Shown here: one piece after another, positions 33,185-41,903 of the stretch
Layout: the number at the start of each line of letters is the position of its first letter
How positions within the stretch are numbered: the first letter of the stretch is position 1
Assembly (NCBI GenBank): GCA_023426545.1
Contig: JAFAAN010000171.1
Span: 124,001-188,000, forward strand
Length of the DNA stretch: 64,000 bases
DNA from: Pseudomonadota bacterium
Lineage (GTDB): Bacteria > Myxococcota > Myxococcia > Myxococcales > Myxococcaceae
Direction of reading: 5' to 3'
Notes under the pieces: model-generated
Database searches by the model: none
The model's input: the letters and a program-made list of their open reading frames with translations, nothing else
What the model was told of the DNA's origin: nothing
Translations under genes and position numbers: made by a program

Positions 33185-34807
33185 ATGCGTAAAGCCCGTA
33201 CTTCGAGAGAGAAGGCTGCCGACACCGACGTCGCCGTCGAGGCGGACGCGGAGAAGCCCCGCCGCAAGCGCGCGGCGAAGACGGCGGAGCGGGACGAGGC
33301 CGAGAAGCCCGTCCGTGCCCGCCGCGGCACCCGCCGCGACGAAGAGGCCGGCGCCGAGGCCGAAGAGGCTGCCGCCGAGACGCCCCGCCCCGTGCTCACA
33401 CCCATTTCCCGTCCCGTCCGGGACGACGACCTCCAGGAGGCCCGCATCTCCGGCGAGGTCGAGGAGCCGGCCGCTGCCCTGCCGCCTGCCCCGGAGGCTC
33501 CCGAGGCCCCCGCCATCACGGAGGTCACTCGCGACGGCGAGCCCATGCAGGTCATCAAGCTCAATGACCTGAAGCGGATGAAGATTACAGACCTGGCGAG
33601 GATGGCCCACGACGTGGGCGTCGAGGGGTACCAGGGTCTGAAGAAGCAGGACCTCATCTTCGCGCTGCTGGGCGGCATCGCCGACAAGCGCTTCGAGGTC
33701 CACGCGGAGGGCGTGCTGGAGCTGCTCAGCGACGGCTTCGGCTTCCTGCGCAGCGCGGACAGCGACTATCAGCCCAGCCCGGACGACATCTACGTGTCCC
33801 CGTCGCAGGTGCGCCGCTTCAACCTGCGCCCGGGTGACACGGTGACGGGCCCCATCCGCCAGCCCCGCGAGGGCGAGCGCTTCTTCGCGCTCCAGAAGGT
33901 GGACAAGGTCAACTTCGCGGACCCGATGTCGGACGCGGCGCGCGAGCGCATCCTGTTCGACAACCTCACGCCGCTCTATCCGACGCGCAAGCTCAAGCTG
34001 GAGCACGAGTCGTCGGAGATGACCACGCGCATCATCGACATGTTCTGCCCCATCGGCCTGGGCCAGCGTTGTCTCATCGTGGCGCCGCCGAAGGCCGGTA
34101 AGACGGTGCTGCTGCAGAACATCGCGCACGCCATCAGCCGCAACCACCCGGACGTCTACCTCATCGTGCTGCTCGTGGACGAGCGCCCGGAAGAGGTGAC
34201 GGACATGGAGCGCAACGTGCGCGGCGAGGTGGTGTCCTCCACCTTCGACGAGCCCGCCACGCGCCACGTGCAGGTGGCGGAGATGGTCATCGACAAGGCC
34301 AAGCGCCTGGTCGAGCAGAAGTACGACGTCTGCATCCTGCTGGACTCCATCACCCGCCTGGCGCGCGCCTACAACACGGTGGTACCCGCGTCCGGGAAGA
34401 TCCTGTCCGGCGGCGTGGACGCCAACGCGCTCCACAAGCCCAAGCGCTTCTTCGGCGCCGCGCGCAACATCGAGGAGGGCGGCTCGCTGACCATCATCGG
34501 CACGGCGCTCATCGACACCGGCAGCCGCATGGACGAGGTCATCTTCGAGGAGTTCAAGGGCACGGGTAACTCCGAAATCGTCCTGGACCGGAAGCTGATG
34601 GAGAAGCGCATCTTCCCGACGCTGGACATCAACAAGTCCGGAACGCGCAAGGAGGAGCTGCTGCTCGGCCCGGGCGACCTGGTGCGCATCACCGCCCTGC
34701 GGCAGGTGCTCCACCCCTTCACCCCCATCGACGCGATGGAGTTCGTGCTCAAACACATGCGCCCCACCGCGTCGAACGCGGACTTCCTCGGGTCGATGAA
34801 TCGGTAG
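33185..34807 (+). CDS. rho: Transcription termination factor Rho
   Basis: 540 residues. Residues 1-120 are a highly charged Arg/Glu/Ala-rich extension absent from E. coli Rho. The Rho N-terminal helical part follows (LKRMKITDLARMAHDVGVEG), then the RNA-binding cold-shock-like domain (FGFLRSADSDYQPSPDDIYV). The hexameric ATPase domain has Walker A APPKAGKT near residues 299-306, Walker B ILLDSITRLARAYN and the Q/R-loop regions. Rho translocates on nascent C-rich RNA and releases RNA polymerase. ATG 33185 gives the full charged extension. Confidence 0.96.
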   Translation: MRKARTSREKAADTDVAVEADAEKPRRKRAAKTAERDEAEKPVRARRGTRRDEEAGAEAEEAAAETPRPVLTPISRPVRDDDLQEARISGEVEEPAAALPPAPEAPEAPAITEVTRDGEPMQVIKLNDLKRMKITDLARMAHDVGVEGYQGLKKQDLIFALLGGIADKRFEVHAEGVLELLSDGFGFLRSADSDYQPSPDDIYVSPSQVRRFNLRPGDTVTGPIRQPREGERFFALQKVDKVNFADPMSDAARERILFDNLTPLYPTRKLKLEHESSEMTTRIIDMFCPIGLGQRCLIVAPPKAGKTVLLQNIAHAISRNHPDVYLIVLLVDERPEEVTDMERNVRGEVVSSTFDEPATRHVQVAEMVIDKAKRLVEQKYDVCILLDSITRLARAYNTVVPASGKILSGGVDANALHKPKRFFGAARNIEEGGSLTIIGTALIDTGSRMDEVIFEEFKGTGNSEIVLDRKLMEKRIFPTLDINKSGTRKEELLLGPGDLVRITALRQVLHPFTPIDAMEFVLKHMRPTASNADFLGSMNR

Positions 34808-34832
34808 AGAGTGTCCGAGCAAGGAGTGCCCA

Positions 34833-35147
34833 TTGCTCAGACAAGGACGTGTCCGCCTGCTCACCCTCGTCCTGGGGGTGACGCTGGGCGGTGGAGCCGG
34901 GTGTGATGTGCCGCTGGAGGACCTGCCCCTGGAGGAGGTGCCTCCGGTGCTGTCCGAGCGGACGTGTTACACGGACGACGACTGCGTGGCCAACGCCTGC
35001 TGTGGCCTTGGCACCGCCGTCACGCACGCGGACGAAGGCCCCCGCTGCGGCGACCCCTGCACCAATGGTTGCCCGGAGGGCTCCATCGACTGTGGCCGCT
35101 GCATCCCGGTGTGCCGCAACGCGCGCTGTGCCCCGGCCTGCCAGTAG
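34833..35147 (+). CDS. Small Cys-rich predicted lipoprotein
   Basis: 104 residues from TTG 34833; AAGGAG 6 nt upstream supports this rare start. A hydrophobic signal segment (residues 8-22) ends at GGGAGC, a weak lipobox with Cys24. The mature part has about 12 more Cys residues (TCYTDDDCVANACCG, CGDPCTNGCPEG, CGRCIPVC), probably paired as disulfides. The spacing resembles Cys-rich modules common in myxobacterial secreted proteins. It follows rho by 25 bp and may be read from the same transcript. Function unknown. Confidence 0.7.
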   Translation: MLRQGRVRLLTLVLGVTLGGGAGCDVPLEDLPLEEVPPVLSERTCYTDDDCVANACCGLGTAVTHADEGPRCGDPCTNGCPEGSIDCGRCIPVCRNARCAPACQ

Positions 35148-35150
35148 GGC

Positions 35151-36374
35151 TCAGGCGGCGGGCGGCTGACGCTCGGCGGGCAGCGGGCCGGGCGTGGCCA
35201 GCGCCACGGCTGGCGCGGGCTGGGCCTTGAGGCGGGCGTAGTCGAAGCACGCCACCAGGACGGACGCCACGGGCACCGCGAAGAGCGCGCCCATCAGCCC
35301 GAAGAGCCGCTCCCCGGCGATGAGGGAGAAGGCGACGATGACGGGGTGCAGGTGCGCCGCCTGTCCCATGATTTTGGGGTTGAGGAAGTACGCCTCCAGC
35401 GCGTGGATGCCGATGATCCACGCGAGGATGGCCAGCCCCTTCTGGAAGCCGTCCGCCAGGGCGATGAGGATGATGGGCACCGAGCTGATGATGGTGCCGA
35501 AGATGGGGATGAGGCTGAAGAAGGTGGCGATGGTCGCCAGCAGGAAGGCGAACTTCACGCCGAACAGCAGCAGCCCCATGAAGGTCAGCGCGCCGTTGAC
35601 GATGCAGATGGTGACCTGCCCGCGCACCACGCCCGACAACGAGCGGTCGATGCGCTCCAGCAGCTGCCGCGCGTCGCTGGCGTACTCGGGCGGAATCAGC
35701 GTGCCGAAGTAGTTGCGGATGGCGTGCGCGTCGATGGAGAAGAACGCGGCCACCATCAGCACGAAGAAGAGCATGAAGACGCCCGCGGCCACGCTGCTGA
35801 CGATGTTGCGGGACACGTTGACGATGTCGCCCAGGTTCTCCTGGACCAGGACGGAGACGCGCTTCACCGCGTCACCCAGGAACTGCTCCAGGTCGAGCGC
35901 GAAGCCGAAGGTGCCATTGGCGGTGCCCGCGTCCGCGCCCTCCAGCGCGCGGTTGGACAGCGCCACCGGGATGCCCCGGGTGCTGAGCCACGTCTCGGCC
36001 CGCTGGGCGAGCTCCTGTACGTGCTCGGGGGTGAGCGTGTTGACGAAGGACACCGCCTCGCGGCTGACGCGCGACAGCTCGCGGTAGAGCTGGGGCACCA
36101 GCGCGACGAAGAAGAGGTACACGCCGACGAAGAAGCCCGCGTAGATGAGCAGCAGCGCGGACCAGCGCGGCACCGGCCGGCCCGCCACCTTCAGCCGGGA
36201 GATGCGCCCCACCAGCGGCTGCACCAGGTAGGCGATGAGCGCGGCGCCCGCGAAGGGCATCACCACGGCGCGGAAGGCCAGCAGGAGCAGCACGATACAC
36301 AGCCACAGCGCTCCCAGCAGGAGCAGGCGCTTGCGTCGGTCGGCGGAGGTGGCGGCGTCCTGGGGCTGCGACAT
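35151..36374 (-). CDS. AI-2E family transporter (PerM-like)
   Basis: 407 residues from ATG 36374. The membrane pattern is that of AI-2E/PerM exporters: two N-terminal helices, a long coiled/helical extracytoplasmic segment (about 95-180), then clustered helices with PIFGTIISSVPIILIALADG and HALEAYFLNPKIMGQAAHLH, the family signatures. Members are proposed to export small molecules or ions such as autoinducer-2 or Na+; the substrate here is unknown. TTG 36410 would add 12 residues. It is convergent with the Cys-rich lipoprotein gene. Confidence 0.88.
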   Translation of the reverse strand: MSQPQDAATSADRRKRLLLLGALWLCIVLLLLAFRAVVMPFAGAALIAYLVQPLVGRISRLKVAGRPVPRWSALLLIYAGFFVGVYLFFVALVPQLYRELSRVSREAVSFVNTLTPEHVQELAQRAETWLSTRGIPVALSNRALEGADAGTANGTFGFALDLEQFLGDAVKRVSVLVQENLGDIVNVSRNIVSSVAAGVFMLFFVLMVAAFFSIDAHAIRNYFGTLIPPEYASDARQLLERIDRSLSGVVRGQVTICIVNGALTFMGLLLFGVKFAFLLATIATFFSLIPIFGTIISSVPIILIALADGFQKGLAILAWIIGIHALEAYFLNPKIMGQAAHLHPVIVAFSLIAGERLFGLMGALFAVPVASVLVACFDYARLKAQPAPAVALATPGPLPAERQPPAA

Positions 36375-36472
36375 GGTGTCTGGCTTACGGCACTGCCTCC
36401 CCGGTGACAAGGGGCGGTCGCTGACAGCGCGCGGGCGCTCGGCGGTGCCCGTTCAACATTCCACCTCGAGGC

Positions 36473-36931
36473 TCAGGCGCTCGGAAGCTGGAGACCGCTC
36501 AGCCTGGACTGGACGCGCTCCAGGCAGTCGCGCATGTGCTTGCGTTTGACGCGGCCCTCGGTGGCCTCGCCCAGGCCCAGCATCTGCTCGGTGAGCCAGC
36601 GGCTGAGGAACAGCAGGGCCACCCGGTCGTCCGGTGACAGGCCGCGCTCCAGGTAGCGCTTGTTGCGCATGTAGTCGTCGTAGGCGTCCGTCTCGCGGGC
36701 CAGCTCCCACTGCGCCAGCCGGAACGCCTCCCGGTAGACGGGCGGGGCCGGGCGGGGCCGGGGCTCGGTGAAGAGCGGCGCGAAGCTGCCTCCGGTGTCC
36801 AGGTCCACCTCCTGGACGGGGGGCGGCCACTGCAGCAGGTCCTTGTGGAGCAGCTTCGCCACCTCCTCCAGGAGGTGGTCCAGCAGGGAGACCGGTTTGA
36901 GGTCGAAGAGGTAGTCCCAGCGAGACGCCAT
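36473..36931 (-). CDS. Conserved hypothetical protein
   Basis: 152 residues, soluble and mainly helical. It begins SRWDYLFDLKPVSLLDHLLE and has a Tyr/Arg-rich middle (AYDDYMRNKRYLERGLSPDD) and a basic C-terminal helix. The Trp/Tyr-rich composition and strong codon bias support a real gene, but I recognise no domain. It lies 15 bp after the stop of the Cys-rich lipoprotein gene on the same strand. Confidence 0.65.
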   Translation of the reverse strand: MASRWDYLFDLKPVSLLDHLLEEVAKLLHKDLLQWPPPVQEVDLDTGGSFAPLFTEPRPRPAPPVYREAFRLAQWELARETDAYDDYMRNKRYLERGLSPDDRVALLFLSRWLTEQMLGLGEATEGRVKRKHMRDCLERVQSRLSGLQLPSA

Positions 36932-36946
36932 GGCTTTTTCTCTACC

Positions 36947-37402
36947 TCAGATGCCGGCGTCCGCCGTGCCCGCGTCCGGCGTGCCGCCGTCGTCCGGAGC
37001 CGCGGCCAGGCAGCAGGCGGGGGGCTGCGCGAAGTACAGCGCCGACTGCGAGCACGAGACGCGGATGTTGCGCCGGTACGCGCTGCACCCGGTGACGAAG
37101 CGGTCGCTCCCACAGGTGGGCGGGGCCGCGGTCGCCGGGTCGCAGGCGTCCAGGGAGACGGCGCACACCGCGCGCGAGCGGTAGAAGCGCGCGTCGTTGC
37201 GGTCGCCTGGGGCGACGGTGCACGTGGTGCCCTCGTTGCACTCCTGGAGGATGGGGCCGCTGGAGCAGGGGCCCACGGTGCAGGCGGGCTCGCAGTTGAG
37301 GGCTTCCGAGCCGTCACAGCGAGGCGCCTCGGCGCAGAGGTCCCCCGAGCAGGCGCTGGTGAGGAGGGCGAGGAGCAGGGTCGGCAGGGCGAGTCGGGAC
37401 AC
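36947..37402 (-). CDS. Cys-rich predicted lipoprotein
   Basis: 151 residues. The signal peptide ends LLALLTSAC (Cys18), a good lipidation site. The mature part has about 16 further Cys residues, spaced as in small disulfide-rich domains (CAEAPRCDG, CEPACTVGPC, CNEGTTC). The C-terminal 20 residues are an Asp/Gly/Ala-rich linker-like tail (DDGGTPDAGTADAG). No enzyme motif. It is followed on the same strand by the 152-aa hypothetical gene. Confidence 0.75.
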   Translation of the reverse strand: MSRLALPTLLLALLTSACSGDLCAEAPRCDGSEALNCEPACTVGPCSSGPILQECNEGTTCTVAPGDRNDARFYRSRAVCAVSLDACDPATAAPPTCGSDRFVTGCSAYRRNIRVSCSQSALYFAQPPACCLAAAPDDGGTPDAGTADAGI

Positions 37403-37417
37403 GGGGCCTCTGGCAGG

Positions 37418-38173
37418 TCAGGAGAAGCGCTCGAGGAAGTTCAGCAGGATTCGGCGGCCCGCGGGAGACGGTGTGAGCCCCGCCAGCAACCGCTGGACAT
37501 GTTCGCCCGGTGCGGCGCCGCATGCCACGGCGCTCTGCTCCAGGGACGCCCGGCGCGCCTCGATGACGGCGCGCATGGCCTCCACGCTGGCCTCCGGGTG
37601 GAACTGCACGCCCCGCACGTTGGGCCGGAAGGCCAGCGCCTGGGTGGCCGTGTTCGCGTTGCCAGCGAGCACCTGGGCGCCGTCGGGCAGGTGCGAGACG
37701 ATGTCCTCGTGGGTTGCCTGCGCGGTGAAGCGCTCGGGGATGCCGTCGAAGAGCGGGTCCTTCCGGCCGGCCTCGGTGAGCGTCACCTGGACGCTGCCCG
37801 TCTCCTGGCCCTGGGGATTGCGCGAGACGCGGCCCCCGTACGCATGTGCCAGCAACTGCTGGCCGAAGCACACGCCGAGCACGGGCGTTCCCCGCTCGGC
37901 GGCCTCCACCATGAACGCCGCGGCGCGCTCCATCCACGGCGCCAGCGCCGTCACTGACGAGGGCGAGCCCGTCATCATCACCGCGTCGTAGCGGTCCGCG
38001 CGTGAGGGCAGGGGCGCGCCCAGGTGCACCGGGAGGATGTCGAAGCGATGGCCCGACAGTCCAATGGTCTGCAGGAACCACTGCTCGTAGTCGCCGACGG
38101 AGGCGCGCACGGCGGCGGCCGCATCGCCGGCTTTCAGCAAGAGGACGTTCTTCACCGCCGCAGGTTGCCGCAT
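37418..38173 (-). CDS. Class I glutamine amidotransferase-like protein
   Basis: 251 residues. The nucleophile Cys is in GVCFGQQLLAH (about residue 99) and the catalytic His-x-Glu is in VQFHPEASVE, so the GATase1 triad is complete. Such stand-alone proteins include gamma-glutamyl hydrolases and GMP-synthase-like amidotransferases. The divergent neighbour, 98 bp away, is a glutamine-synthetase-like gene, which recalls pairs in which one enzyme makes and another removes gamma-glutamyl groups on amines. The substrate is not deducible. About 40 extra residues follow the core. Confidence 0.85.
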   Translation of the reverse strand: MRQPAAVKNVLLLKAGDAAAAVRASVGDYEQWFLQTIGLSGHRFDILPVHLGAPLPSRADRYDAVMMTGSPSSVTALAPWMERAAAFMVEAAERGTPVLGVCFGQQLLAHAYGGRVSRNPQGQETGSVQVTLTEAGRKDPLFDGIPERFTAQATHEDIVSHLPDGAQVLAGNANTATQALAFRPNVRGVQFHPEASVEAMRAVIEARRASLEQSAVACGAAPGEHVQRLLAGLTPSPAGRRILLNFLERFS

Positions 38174-38271
38174 CGCATCCCCATTCCTACCGTGTCGTGC
38201 CCCGCGTGTCCGTTCCTGACCAGTGTGTCGGGGACGCGCCCGGGGGCTTCGAGGTTTTCAGGGGTGAATCG

Positions 38272-39735
38272 ATGCCGACGCGACCGAAGGCGAAGGTGCT
38301 CACCCATCCCGCCATGGCCCGCCGCGTGCGGGGCAAGGCGCCGCGTGCCCGGGCGCGCGGTGGCGGTGTTCGGGGCGCGGGGGATGTGGACTCGCTGCGG
38401 CGATGGCTGGATGAGCGAGGCATCAAGAAGGTGAAGGTCGGCGCGGTGGACGTCGATGGCGTCTGGCGCGGCAAGTACATCTCCCTGGAGAAGTTCCTCA
38501 GCGCCGCCACCTGCGGCCTGGGCTTCTGCGATGTCGTCTTCGGCTGGGACCTGGGCGATGACCTGCTCGACAACACCGAGGTGACAGGCTGGCACACCGG
38601 CTATCCGGATGCCCACGCGAAGGTGGACCTGTCCACCGGGCGCGTCATCCCGTGGGAGCCGGATACGGCCGCGTTCCTCCTCGACTTCGAGGAGCCCGGC
38701 GGCGCGCCCTTCGAGGCCAGCCCCCGGCAGCTGCTCCAGAAGGTGGCTGCTCGCGCGCGCTCGCTGGGCTACCTGCCGCGCTTCGGCGCTGAGTACGAGT
38801 TCTTCATCTTCAAGGAGCAGCCGCAGAGCCTGCGGGACAAGGGCTTCCAGGGCCTGACGCCGCTGACGCCGGGCATGTTCGGCTACTCGTGGCTGCGCAC
38901 GTCGCTCAACGCGCCGCTGGTGCATGCGCTCATCGACGGGTGCAACGATTTCGGCCTGGGGCTGGAGGGCTTCCACACGGAGACGGGGCCGGGCGTCTTC
39001 GAGGCGGCCATCCGCTACGACGACATCGAGAGGTCGGCGGACAAGGCGGTGCTGTTCAAGACGGTGGTGAAGGAAATCTGCGCCCGCCACGGCGTCACCG
39101 CGTGCTTCATGGCGAAGGTGGACGCGAGGCTTCCAGGGTGCTCGGGGCACGTGCACCAGTCGCTGTGGGACCTCGACGGGGCGCACAACCTCTTCCACGA
39201 CGCGAAGGCGCCGCATGGCATGAGCAAGCTGCTGCGGCACTACATCGGCGGGCAGGTGGCGCTGATGCCGGAGCTCACCGCGCTCTACTGGCCCACCGTC
39301 AACAGCTACAAGCGCAGCGTGGAGAACACCTGGGCGCCCACCACGGTGTCGTGGGGCCTGGAGAACCGCACCACCGCCATCCGCGTCATCAACGAGAGCG
39401 CCAGGGCGATGCGCCTGGAGTACCGGCAGCTCGGCGCGGACATGAACGCGTACATCGGCATGGCGGCCAGCCTGGCCGCGGGTCTGTGGGGCATCGAGCA
39501 TGAGGTGGAGCCGCCGCCGCCGTGCGCGGCGAACGCCTACGCGAAGGACGATGCGCAGCCCCTGCCGCGCAACCTGAAGGATGCGGTGGCGCTGCTGAAG
39601 AACAGCGAGCGGGCACGCGCGCTGCTGGGCGATGGCTTCGTGGACCACTTCGTGCGCACGCGCGAGTGGGAGGTGCGTCAGTACGAGCGCGCCGTCACCA
39701 ACTGGGAGCTGGAGCGTTACCTGGAGCTCATTTGA
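38272..39735 (+). CDS. Glutamine-synthetase-like ligase (GlnA-type, possibly gamma-glutamyl-amine)
   Basis: 487 residues from ATG 38272. A basic N-terminal extension of about 45 residues (PRARARGGGVRG) precedes the beta-grasp domain (KKVKVGAVDVDGVWRGKY). The catalytic domain has AEYEFFIF (metal-binding Glu), GLEGFHTETGPGVFEAAI, the ATP/glutamate loop CSGHVHQSL and ENRTTAIRV. These features fit the GlnA3/PuuA-like branch that ligates glutamate to amines more than housekeeping GlnA, whose adenylylation loop is not seen. The next gene, an alcohol dehydrogenase, overlaps or abuts it. Confidence 0.82.
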   Translation: MPTRPKAKVLTHPAMARRVRGKAPRARARGGGVRGAGDVDSLRRWLDERGIKKVKVGAVDVDGVWRGKYISLEKFLSAATCGLGFCDVVFGWDLGDDLLDNTEVTGWHTGYPDAHAKVDLSTGRVIPWEPDTAAFLLDFEEPGGAPFEASPRQLLQKVAARARSLGYLPRFGAEYEFFIFKEQPQSLRDKGFQGLTPLTPGMFGYSWLRTSLNAPLVHALIDGCNDFGLGLEGFHTETGPGVFEAAIRYDDIERSADKAVLFKTVVKEICARHGVTACFMAKVDARLPGCSGHVHQSLWDLDGAHNLFHDAKAPHGMSKLLRHYIGGQVALMPELTALYWPTVNSYKRSVENTWAPTTVSWGLENRTTAIRVINESARAMRLEYRQLGADMNAYIGMAASLAAGLWGIEHEVEPPPPCAANAYAKDDAQPLPRNLKDAVALLKNSERARALLGDGFVDHFVRTREWEVRQYERAVTNWELERYLELI

Positions 39736-39758
39736 TGAGCGCGAGAGAGGCAGCCGCC

Positions 39759-40943
39759 ATGAAGCCGTTCGACATCCCCTCCGAGCCGCAAGTCACCGAG
39801 ATGGCGTGGCCCACGCGCATCGTCTTGGGCGTCGGCGCGCTGCGGCGCCTGCCCGCGGAGGTCCAGCGTCTGGGGCTCCAGCGGCCGCTGCTGGTGACGG
39901 ACGCGGGCGTGGTGAAGGCGGGCCTGGCGGCACGCGTGATGGACGTGCTCAAGAGCGCGGGCCGGGCGTGCGAGGTCTTCGACCGCGTCGAGCCGAACCC
40001 GACCGAGCGCGAGGTCTTCGCCGGCCTGGAGGCGTACCGGCGCCATGACTGTGACGGCATCGTCGCCCTGGGCGGCGGCAGCGCCCTGGACGCGGGCAAG
40101 TTGATACAGCTCCTCACCACCCACGAGCCTCCGCTCAGCCGCTATGACGACGCGAAGGGCGGCGACCAGCATGTGCGCGACGACCTGCCGCCCCTCATCG
40201 CGATTCCCACCACCGCGGGAACGGGCTCCGAGGTGGGGCGCTCGGGCGTGGTGACGCTGGAGGACACGGGCCGCAAGACGGTCATCTTCAGCCCCTATCT
40301 GCTGCCGCGCGCCGCCATCTGCGACCCGGAGCTGACGCTGGGGTTGCCTCCGGAAATCACAGCGGCCACGGGCATGGATGCCTTCACCCACTGCCTGGAG
40401 GCGTACCTGGCCGGCGGCTTCCACCCGCTGGCGGACGCGGTGGCCATTGACGGCATCCACCGCGTGGGCCGCTCGCTGGAGACGGCGGTGCGGGACGGCC
40501 GCGACCTCGCCGCGCGCACGGACATGATGGTGGCGGCCCTGGAGGGCGCCATGGCCTTCCAGAAGGGACTGGGCGCCTGCCACGCGCTGGCGCATGCGCT
40601 CACGCCCATCTCCCACCTGCACCATGGGCTCGCCAACGCCATCGTCCTGCCCGTGGTGATGGAGTTCAACCGCGCCGCCTGTACGGCGCGGCTGGCCCGG
40701 GTGGCGGTGGCCCTGGGCGATACGACGAACGCGCGCGAGGAGGTGCTCGCGGGGCAGGCCATCGACCGCGTGCGCAAGCTCAACGCGGCGGTGGGCATCC
40801 CCTCGCGGCTGCGCGATGCGGGCGTGCAGGAGAAGGACCTGCCACGCATCGCGGAGCTGGCCTTCCAGGACGCCTCGCACCTGCGCAACCCGCGGAAGGT
40901 GACGGAGGCGGACCTGCGGGCCATGGCTCGCGAGGCGTACTGA
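39759..40943 (+). CDS. Iron-containing alcohol dehydrogenase
   Basis: 394 residues. The NAD(P)-binding part has DGIVALGGGSALDAGK and IAIPTTAGTGSEVGRSGVV. The iron ligands are in GMDAFTHCLEAY and GACHALAHALTPISHLHHG, all present. It oxidises an alcohol or reduces an aldehyde. Downstream of a glutamate-amine-type ligase it may handle an aldehyde of amine breakdown (inference). ATG 39759 with AGAGAGG upstream gives the normal family length; ATG 39735, overlapping the previous stop, adds 8 residues. Confidence 0.9.
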   Translation: MKPFDIPSEPQVTEMAWPTRIVLGVGALRRLPAEVQRLGLQRPLLVTDAGVVKAGLAARVMDVLKSAGRACEVFDRVEPNPTEREVFAGLEAYRRHDCDGIVALGGGSALDAGKLIQLLTTHEPPLSRYDDAKGGDQHVRDDLPPLIAIPTTAGTGSEVGRSGVVTLEDTGRKTVIFSPYLLPRAAICDPELTLGLPPEITAATGMDAFTHCLEAYLAGGFHPLADAVAIDGIHRVGRSLETAVRDGRDLAARTDMMVAALEGAMAFQKGLGACHALAHALTPISHLHHGLANAIVLPVVMEFNRAACTARLARVAVALGDTTNAREEVLAGQAIDRVRKLNAAVGIPSRLRDAGVQEKDLPRIAELAFQDASHLRNPRKVTEADLRAMAREAY

Positions 40944-40951
40944 GCGCGCCA

Positions 40952-40972
40952 GGGCCGGGGGGCTCCCGGTCC
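40952..40972. terminator. Hairpin between convergent alcohol dehydrogenase and lipoprotein genes
   Basis: GGGCCGGG (40952-40959) pairs with CCCGGTCC (40965-40972) over 8 bp with one wobble and a 5-nt loop, 9 bp after one stop and 16 bp before the other. Confidence 0.5.
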
Positions 40973-40987
40973 ATGGCACGTGGCCTG

Positions 40988-41551
40988 TCAGAGCGCGTCG
41001 TCCAGGGCGCTCAGGTTGCCGCCCTCGATGCCGCCGTCCGAGAGCACCGAGGCGCCCGAGCCTTCCCCGTCGCCCTCCACCACGGTGCCCGTCACGGCCG
41101 TACCGTCTTCCTCGGGGGTGAACTCGAGCGTCTCCACGAACACCTGTCCGGGCAGACGCAGGTCCATGGCTTTGATGCGCTCCTGGCCTCGCAGCTCGTA
41201 GAGCTGCTGCGCCACGGGCCCGGCGGGAATGCGCTCGTCGGAGAAGAAGACGTACATGCGCACCTTCCCCTCTTGTACCGGGATGCGGAAGCTCGTGTGG
41301 GCAACGGGCTTGTTCGCGTCACAGCGGATGGAGCGGTTCTCCCGCGTCAGCGTCAGCTGCCGGATGACGCCCTTCTCCGACACCGTGTACAGCATGCAGT
41401 AGGGGAGCTGGCCCTCCGCGGGGATGACCTCCACCGTCGCCGCGCCTGTCTTCCGAAGCTGCGCGCGCGCGGGCCTGTCCGTCGGCTTCTTCCCGTCACA
41501 TGCCACGCCACACAGCGCGGCCACCACCAGCAACCCTGTCCAGCGCTTCAT
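40988..41551 (-). CDS. Predicted lipoprotein, function unknown
   Basis: 187 residues. A signal peptide ends AALCGVAC, with the lipidation Cys at residue 18. The mature domain is beta-rich (QLTLTRENRSIRCDANKPV, VRMYVFFSDERIPAG) and contains two Cys residues that could pair. The C-terminus is acidic and Gly-rich. No family recognised. Possibly an outer-membrane or periplasmic anchored protein. Single gene, convergent with the alcohol dehydrogenase. Confidence 0.75.
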   Translation of the reverse strand: MKRWTGLLVVAALCGVACDGKKPTDRPARAQLRKTGAATVEVIPAEGQLPYCMLYTVSEKGVIRQLTLTRENRSIRCDANKPVAHTSFRIPVQEGKVRMYVFFSDERIPAGPVAQQLYELRGQERIKAMDLRLPGQVFVETLEFTPEEDGTAVTGTVVEGDGEGSGASVLSDGGIEGGNLSALDDAL

Positions 41552-41903
41552 GAGTCCCTCCTGGGGTGTGGAAGTCGCGTTACCCGCGTGTCCAGGTTAC
41601 TTCGGAGCCTCGTCACGGGGGGAGGCCCACGGGCGCCTCCGTAACGGATGCGCGAGCGACAACGACCGCCAGTGCACACCGCGAGCAGGCAGGAGGAGGG
41701 GCTTGCCCGAGCGCTCCCCTGGCGTGCCCATGCTTCGAGGCGTCAGGTGTCGTGCCCGGGCGCATGGGCGGAGGCGCGGGCGGTGATTGTGCGAGCTTGT
41801 CGGCGGAGGAGGGGGCGGGGCGCGCCCAGCGTCTTGCCCGCACCGTGATTCGGCGGCACCTGAGCCTTCGGCGCCGAGCGCTCGGGGACGCGGCGGCCGC
41901 CGG
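41552..41903. other. Gene-free interval
   Basis: About 350 bp between two minus-strand genes. Several short open frames are Arg/Ala/Gly-rich shadows without ribosome-binding sites. I see no repeat or clear promoter here. Confidence 0.45.
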
